From contig SYLI01000087.1 in the NCBI GenBank assembly GCA_005809105.1, forward strand, positions 1-48,176: 48,176 nt of DNA. Direction: 5' to 3'. Numbering within the stretch: the first letter of the stretch is position 1; the number at the start of each line of letters is the position of its first letter. This stretch comes from Verrucomicrobiales bacterium (GTDB lineage: Bacteria; Verrucomicrobiota; Verrucomicrobiia; Limisphaerales; UBA1100). The position numbers and the translations under genes are program-made. The notes under the pieces were generated by a model. The model saw only the letters and a list, made by a program, of their open reading frames with translations. It was not told where the DNA came from and did not search any database. Below, in pieces: positions 43,375 to 48,176 of this stretch.

Positions 43375-46300
43375 TTGTTCTCCAAGTCGGCTTCGCGCTC
43401 GAATTGCGCCAGCATTTCGGGCAGCGCCAACCGGCCCCGGGCGTACTTGGCGGACTCGCTCTCGGGATAATCCCAGCGGCAGCGGTTGTAACGCCGGAAT
43501 GCCAGCGGCACATTGTTGGCCATGCGGAAGCTCTCGCCGGACCAAAAGAGCGCTTCGGGTGCGAGCCCGTCGTCGGGGAATTTCTTGCCGAACAGATCGA
43601 AGACCATGGCGGCCTTGGCAAACTGGTCGTCCTTGTAATGGCACTGGCCCCACCGGAACGCCATGCGCGGCGCGTGCTCGTGCGACTCGAACCGGTCGAG
43701 GAATTTCTCCGCCACCTTGGCGGCGATGGAGTACTCCTTGCGTTTGTAGAAGTACTCGTTGATGCGGATCATGACATTGGGCACCAGCGGGCTCTTGGGA
43801 TAGGTGGCCGCCAGCGTGATGTACTCCTCCAGCGCGCGGTCGAAATCCCCGGCCTCCTCGAAGCATTGCGCCAGCTTGTACTGCGAGTCCGGCGCGAGCG
43901 TGTGCATGGGATGCTGGCGCACGATGAGCGCGTAGTGATGGGCCGCCTCGTTCCAGTCCTTGAGCTCCTGGGCAAACTGGCCGGAGAGATAGGCGATCCT
44001 TGGCAGGTGCTTGGGGTCGGGGTAGTCGACCATGATCTCCTTGAGAATGCGCCGGCCGGCAAGCAGCGCCTTGTCGGCCTCCTCGCGCCGTTCCAGCTTC
44101 AGGTTGTTCTTGAAGAGCTCAAAGTAGCTCTCCGCGATGAAAAACTGCGTCTGCGCCGCCAGCTGCGCATTGCCAAACACCTTGCTGAAGGCGGCCACGA
44201 CGCCGTCGGTGCCCACCGCCACGGGCAGATCCAGCGCCAGCGCACTCACCGGCTGGTCGCTGCGCGCATCGGCGTACTGCACCTGCAGTTTGTCGCCAAA
44301 GAAACACTCCACCTCGCGCGCCGTTGCGTTGTGATTGCCCGGCGTGGGCTTCTCGCTCACCCGCAGCACGAGCGCGGCGGTGAACACGCCACTGTGGCTC
44401 AAGGTCTCATCGAGCCGCACCTGCTCGCGCTCGCCCGACTGACTCTGCACAATGACCACCGCGCTGTCGCGATCGTCTGAGACATCCAGATCGGGATCAT
44501 TCACGACGATGAAGAGCTTCTCGCCGACGTGGAGCAGTTCCACGGGCTTGTCGTAACCCTCGTCGGTGACACCCAGCGTGCCTCCCGTGGAGAGGCGCGC
44601 TCTGGCATCCCGCTGCGCGGGCGCGGCCTCCGGACGCCGGTCGTCCGCATAAGTGGCGGTGGCGGTGGCATTGCCCGTCAAGTTCAGCACGGTGTAGAGC
44701 AGGCGGTCGGTGTCATCGGCCGCTTCCGGTTTTTCCCCCGATGCCCGCACCTGTCCCAAAAGCACCTGCGCGTCACCCAACACCCGCGGGATCCTGGTCG
44801 GGCTGTCCGCGCCACCCAATTGCATCCGCACCTGTCCGATGAACCGGCCCGCCAGCAGCGCGGGATTCATCTGCCCGGGATCCGCCACGCCCATCGCGCT
44901 GAACTGGGTTGAAAGCTCGCACCACACATCCACCGCGTTGGTGGTGCCTGCATCAAGCCGCACTCTGACGCGGCTGCGGCTGTCCTTGGCGGCGTCAGGA
45001 TCGATCACTTCGATGGTGAGCGGCACATGGTAGTTGACCTGCGCCGCGGAATCCTCCGCCGCGACCTGCGCCTCCGGAAGATAGACCGGCTGCGGCGCGC
45101 CCTTGACACCCGCCGGAGGCCGCACAAGGCGCGTCTCGATGAAGCGGATGCGCGCGGCGGAAGGCTCGGTGACCATCACAAGGCCCTCGCGATCGACGCT
45201 GTGGCCGGGAAACGTGTTCTGCACGTCCCGGTACCGGCAGAAGATCCGGTCGCCGGGTTTCACCGTGATCTTGCCCGGCGCCGGCGCTGCGCTGGTGTCG
45301 CACTCGATGCGGAATGTGCCGGAGAAGTCCTCCGTTTCCGTTGCGTTGAGCTCGGCCCATTTCTGGCCGTTCAGCCAGATCGTGACCGGCACCGTGTCGC
45401 GCTGCCCGGTCTGATCCATGTCGTAATCCGCGATTTCAAAGGTGACGCGCTCCCCCGGATCAAGCCGCAGTTGTTCCTTCCGAAACTGCTGCACGCCCCC
45501 CGCATTGTCCCGGTTGAAGTCAAAGCTGATGGGCACCACCGACGCGTCGTGGTAGGTCGCGGTGAGCTGCGTGGAGAGCAGCCGGCTGCCGCCCTGCGTG
45601 GCAATCGCCGTCTCGTCGGTGTAGCTGACGGTGATGCTGTCGCCCCCGGCAATTTCAAGAATGCCGTTCTTGGCCAGTGTGCTGACATCCTCCTTGGTGG
45701 GGATGAGCGGCGCGCCCGGCTGCGGCCCGCGCACCTCCACATGGTTCACGGCCACCGAGTCGCCCGTGTACTCATCCACCTGAAACCGAACGTAGCGCAG
45801 GGAGAGTGGGTCGAAGAAGAATTCCCAGGCGCGGTCGCGCAACACCACGGTGGCGCCGGCCGCCGGGCGCAGTTCGATGCCGCCCAGCACCATCAACGGG
45901 CCGCCCGCCAGATCCAGCGGGGTCAGCAGGAGGGTTTTCTCGCCGGCCTCCTCCACATGCAGCGAGCCGATCTTCTGTTGCTGGAACGTCTGCCAGCTGC
46001 CCGTGTTGGGGGCGATGCCGTCCATGATCTGATCGCCCCATTGCGCCCGAAACCGCGTGCCCCCCGCCGCGTGCGCCAAGTTCAGCCAGAGTTCATAGAC
46101 GCCCGGCTGGGCCACGGCCACTTTCCATTGCAACACATCCTCCAGCGCCGACCAGTTGCCCACCCACTTCACCTCGGGCTTGGATCCCGGCACGAGGCCG
46201 AAGGTGGGCGTCTTCTTTGTGAACGACACCTGCTTCTCGAAATCCGCCACGACGGACGCGCCCGCCACCCGTTCCTGTGTCGCGCCCGCGCCGCCGAAGA

Positions 46301-48176
46301 GCCGGGCGGCGTCCTGCAGATCAAAGTCGCCCTTCACGAACGGCGAGGGTCGCGGCACGCTGCTGCTCAAGTTGGACCGCGCGCGCAAGGCCGTGGCGCC
46401 CGACTGCGCCGTCTTGAGCGCCACGAAAACCGCCACGTCGTGCAATCCCGCCCGCAGCCACACATCCGCGGATTTGGGGCCCGCGGCCGGCAGGATTTCC
46501 ACCACGCCGTCCACCGCCAGGGCGACCAAGTCGCCCGACAGATCCACCCGCAGGGCGCCCTCGCGCGCCTGCACAAGCTTGCCATGCCACATCACGGCAT
46601 GGGGTTGATTGGCGCCGGGCTGCCCCGCCTCGATGCGCCAGCTCAGTTCAGTGGCGTTGGATTCGGCGGCCACCTTGCCGGCGCGCCCCAGCGCGGCCAC
46701 CTGGGCCCATGTCTTGTAGCCGGTGTAGTCGCCCGTGAACACCCGCCGGGTCATCCCGCCTGATTGGGCCGCGGGAAAATCCGCGCGGGGCCGCGGAGGC
46801 TGCGACGCCAGGGTGAACCAGTACACGCCATCGTGGCTGCCCAAGAGCGAGCCGCGCACGGGCGCGTGCTCGGCCGGGCTGGGCGTGGAGACACGCACGC
46901 GGCCCACGTCGTGCAGGTGCTTCATGTCCACCGTCAAGAGCTTGGGCGTCGCGCCATCGGGCGCGCTTTGCCAGTACGTGTCGCGGCTGTGGTCGATGGC
47001 CATGAGCGGGCTGTGGTCGATGGCGGCGTCGGTGGCCGCCGCGCCGGCCGGCAGTTCCGCCGTCGCGATGGTGGCGTTAAACATGCCGGTGTGCGGGCCC
47101 GTCTCCATGAGCTCAATCTGGACTTGGTCGCCGCTGGAGGATTGAAGTTTGACCAGCACCCGGTCGGGATCGTTGCCCAGATCGCGGTCGGCGTCCTTGA
47201 CCCTCAGGAAAACCCGGTTGCCCGGCTTCACCTGATTCTGCGGGCGCCCCTGCGACCGGCGATTGTCCACGTTCTCACCCGTCTGTTGCTCGCGGCGGAG
47301 GCGCTGGGTCAGCGTCTCTCGTTCCTCGTCGGAAATCTCGCTGCTGGCCGCCGCAAATTCCGCATCGGCCGCGACGCGAATCTCCACGTCGGAGAGCGGC
47401 ACGGTGCGAAACTGCGCCTTGAACTCCGCGGGGTAGTCGCTCTCGATGACGTCCTTGCCGGTGAGCTGCAGCACGCCATCACCGGCGGCCGCCGCGCCCA
47501 GCGCGGTGGCGACCTCGCCACGGAACAATCCCTTGCCCGCACCGGCGGCACTCTGCAGGTACACCATCTCGCGGTCGCCTCCGGGGCGCGTGGTGACGAT
47601 GACCGGGATGCGGCTCTGTCCACGGCTCACACCCAGATCACGGTCATGCACGACAAACGACAGCGCGCGCCCCGGCGTGTGCAGCCGCTTGCTGTGCTGG
47701 CCCAGCCGGCCCACGGTGCGCAGCAGGTTGAGCTGCTCCAGGTAGCGCTGCTCCAGCCCGTAGATTTCCGAGAGGCTAAAGAGCGTGCGGTTGGCCAGCT
47801 CCACATCGGGCACCCGCTCGAGGATGCGCTGGAAGAGATCGCGGGCCTCTTCGCGCTGATCCTGCCGGAATGCCAAGAGGCCGGTGAGGAACTGCGCGCG
47901 GATGGAGATGGTGAGGTCGGGATTTTCCTCCAGCTCCTTGAACGACAGCGCGGCCTGATCATAGATGCGCTGGGCCATGAACGCCTCACCGATGCCAAAG
48001 CGCGCCTCGATGGCGTGCGGCGTGCCCGCGTAGCGGTTGGTCACGGTGGAAAACTCGACACGCGCCACCTCGTAACGCTGGCCGCGGATATAGCTGCGAG
48101 CCAGAAGCAGCTGCAGCCGGGCCTTGGCGTCCTCGGTCTGCTCGCGGCTCTCGGGCTTGTCGGGATCCGTGAACCG
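43371..48176 (-). CDS. Giant envelope protein: TPR repeats, beta-sandwich repeats and discoidin-like domains, 5' end beyond window
   Basis: The frame is open from the right edge to its stop, 1601 residues visible and the start not seen; the first internal start-like codon (GTG, 48068) is not the true start. Residues about 1-130 and 1330-1601 are TPR-like (AEKFLDRFESHEHAPRMAFR, KLAQCFEEAGDFDRALEEY). The middle holds repeated beta-domains with acidic starts, for example VHDRDLGVSRGQSRIPVIV, KDADRDLGNDPDRVLVKLQS and NDPDLDVSDDRDSAVVIVQS, then SGDQ/SGER and ETGPHTGMF/ETLSHSGVF. A coagulation-factor-5/8-like segment lies near residue 389 (AIDHSRDTYWQSAPDG). It is presumably the surface or periplasmic arm moved by the ExbB/D pump encoded just downstream. 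Confidence 0.85.
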   Translation of the reverse strand, partial: RFTDPDKPESREQTEDAKARLQLLLARSYIRGQRYEVARVEFSTVTNRYAGTPHAIEARFGIGEAFMAQRIYDQAALSFKELEENPDLTISIRAQFLTGLLAFRQDQREEARDLFQRILERVPDVELANRTLFSLSEIYGLEQRYLEQLNLLRTVGRLGQHSKRLHTPGRALSFVVHDRDLGVSRGQSRIPVIVTTRPGGDREMVYLQSAAGAGKGLFRGEVATALGAAAAGDGVLQLTGKDVIESDYPAEFKAQFRTVPLSDVEIRVAADAEFAAASSEISDEERETLTQRLRREQQTGENVDNRRSQGRPQNQVKPGNRVFLRVKDADRDLGNDPDRVLVKLQSSSGDQVQIELMETGPHTGMFNATIATAELPAGAAATDAAIDHSPLMAIDHSRDTYWQSAPDGATPKLLTVDMKHLHDVGRVRVSTPSPAEHAPVRGSLLGSHDGVYWFTLASQPPRPRADFPAAQSGGMTRRVFTGDYTGYKTWAQVAALGRAGKVAAESNATELSWRIEAGQPGANQPHAVMWHGKLVQAREGALRVDLSGDLVALAVDGVVEILPAAGPKSADVWLRAGLHDVAVFVALKTAQSGATALRARSNLSSSVPRPSPFVKGDFDLQDAARLFGGAGATQERVAGASVVADFEKQVSFTKKTPTFGLVPGSKPEVKWVGNWSALEDVLQWKVAVAQPGVYELWLNLAHAAGGTRFRAQWGDQIMDGIAPNTGSWQTFQQQKIGSLHVEEAGEKTLLLTPLDLAGGPLMVLGGIELRPAAGATVVLRDRAWEFFFDPLSLRYVRFQVDEYTGDSVAVNHVEVRGPQPGAPLIPTKEDVSTLAKNGILEIAGGDSITVSYTDETAIATQGGSRLLSTQLTATYHDASVVPISFDFNRDNAGGVQQFRKEQLRLDPGERVTFEIADYDMDQTGQRDTVPVTIWLNGQKWAELNATETEDFSGTFRIECDTSAAPAPGKITVKPGDRIFCRYRDVQNTFPGHSVDREGLVMVTEPSAARIRFIETRLVRPPAGVKGAPQPVYLPEAQVAAEDSAAQVNYHVPLTIEVIDPDAAKDSRSRVRVRLDAGTTNAVDVWCELSTQFSAMGVADPGQMNPALLAGRFIGQVRMQLGGADSPTRIPRVLGDAQVLLGQVRASGEKPEAADDTDRLLYTVLNLTGNATATATYADDRRPEAAPAQRDARARLSTGGTLGVTDEGYDKPVELLHVGEKLFIVVNDPDLDVSDDRDSAVVIVQSQSGEREQVRLDETLSHSGVFTAALVLRVSEKPTPGNHNATAREVECFFGDKLQVQYADARSDQPVSALALDLPVAVGTDGVVAAFSKVFGNAQLAAQTQFFIAESYFELFKNNLKLERREEADKALLAGRRILKEIMVDYPDPKHLPRIAYLSGQFAQELKDWNEAAHHYALIVRQHPMHTLAPDSQYKLAQCFEEAGDFDRALEEYITLAATYPKSPLVPNVMIRINEYFYKRKEYSIAAKVAEKFLDRFESHEHAPRMAFRWGQCHYKDDQFAKAAMVFDLFGKKFPDDGLAPEALFWSGESFRMANNVPLAFRRYNRCRWDYPESESAKYARGRLALPEMLAQFEREADLENK

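Noticed and set aside
45027-46763. A 578-codon plus-strand open frame
   Set aside because: It is antisense to the giant envelope protein and dominated by Arg and His codon mirror effects.

Overview
The window is about 48 kb of GC-rich, densely packed bacterial DNA. No gene-free stretch exceeds about 170 bases, and I found no rRNA, tRNA, CRISPR array or insertion sequence. The gene content points to the Planctomycetes-Verrucomicrobia-Chlamydiae group, most likely Verrucomicrobia. The clues are a DUF1549/DUF1553 protein with cytochrome-type CxxCH motifs paired with a DUF1501 protein, a Tat-exported Gfo/Idh/MocA oxidoreductase, an FAD-dependent oxidoreductase with a C-terminal beta domain, and an ExbB/ExbD/DUF4159/TPR operon. 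This placement is inferred from gene families; there is no marker RNA to confirm it.

Layout. 1-2.7 kb (minus strand): truncated amino-acid ABC binding lipoprotein, alanine dehydrogenase and a PAP2-family membrane enzyme. 2.8-3.7 kb (minus): a DEDDy exonuclease and, upstream of it, a 17-residue lysine-rich peptide gene with its own ribosome-binding site and a strong terminator. 3.9-9.3 kb: mutS, a zinc-ribbon protein, murA and prmC. 9.4-11.1 kb: a LysM envelope protein and a PepSY-like membrane protein. 11.1-12.2 kb (minus): a cysteine desulfurase.

12.3-18.5 kb (plus): a compact seven-gene operon, the most interesting locus here. It encodes an orphan GcvH-like lipoyl carrier, a G3E (CobW-type) GTPase, a small HdrA-N-terminus-like cysteine protein, a two-cluster ferredoxin, an unknown helical protein, a DUF116-polyprenyl synthase fusion and a prenyltransferase/cyclase-fold protein. 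No glycine cleavage partner is present. The set suggests an undescribed pathway joining lipoyl-bound chemistry, Fe-S electron transfer and isoprenoid synthesis. The cysteine desulfurase is divergent from it across 70 bases that hold a perfect 9-bp inverted repeat.

18.4-29.9 kb is mixed housekeeping and transport: an SSS symporter, a Tat Gfo/Idh/MocA protein followed by a strong terminator, ApbE, a UvrD-like helicase, an MsbA-like exporter, an Aas-type acyltransferase/acyl-ACP synthetase and an APC permease. 29.9-37.2 kb is a scavenging region typical of the group: FAD-dependent oxidoreductase, DUF1549/1553, DUF1501 and nagA.

37.2-48.2 kb (minus, transcribed right to left) is a single tight operon. 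It encodes a giant TPR/beta-repeat envelope protein (cut by the right window edge), an ExbB-type pump protein, two ExbD proteins, a GYF_2 membrane protein, a TM2-DUF4159 fusion and a secreted TPR protein. Four-base ATGA overlaps join most of the genes. It looks like a proton-motive-force-driven envelope machine unrelated in layout to Tol-Pal or TonB.
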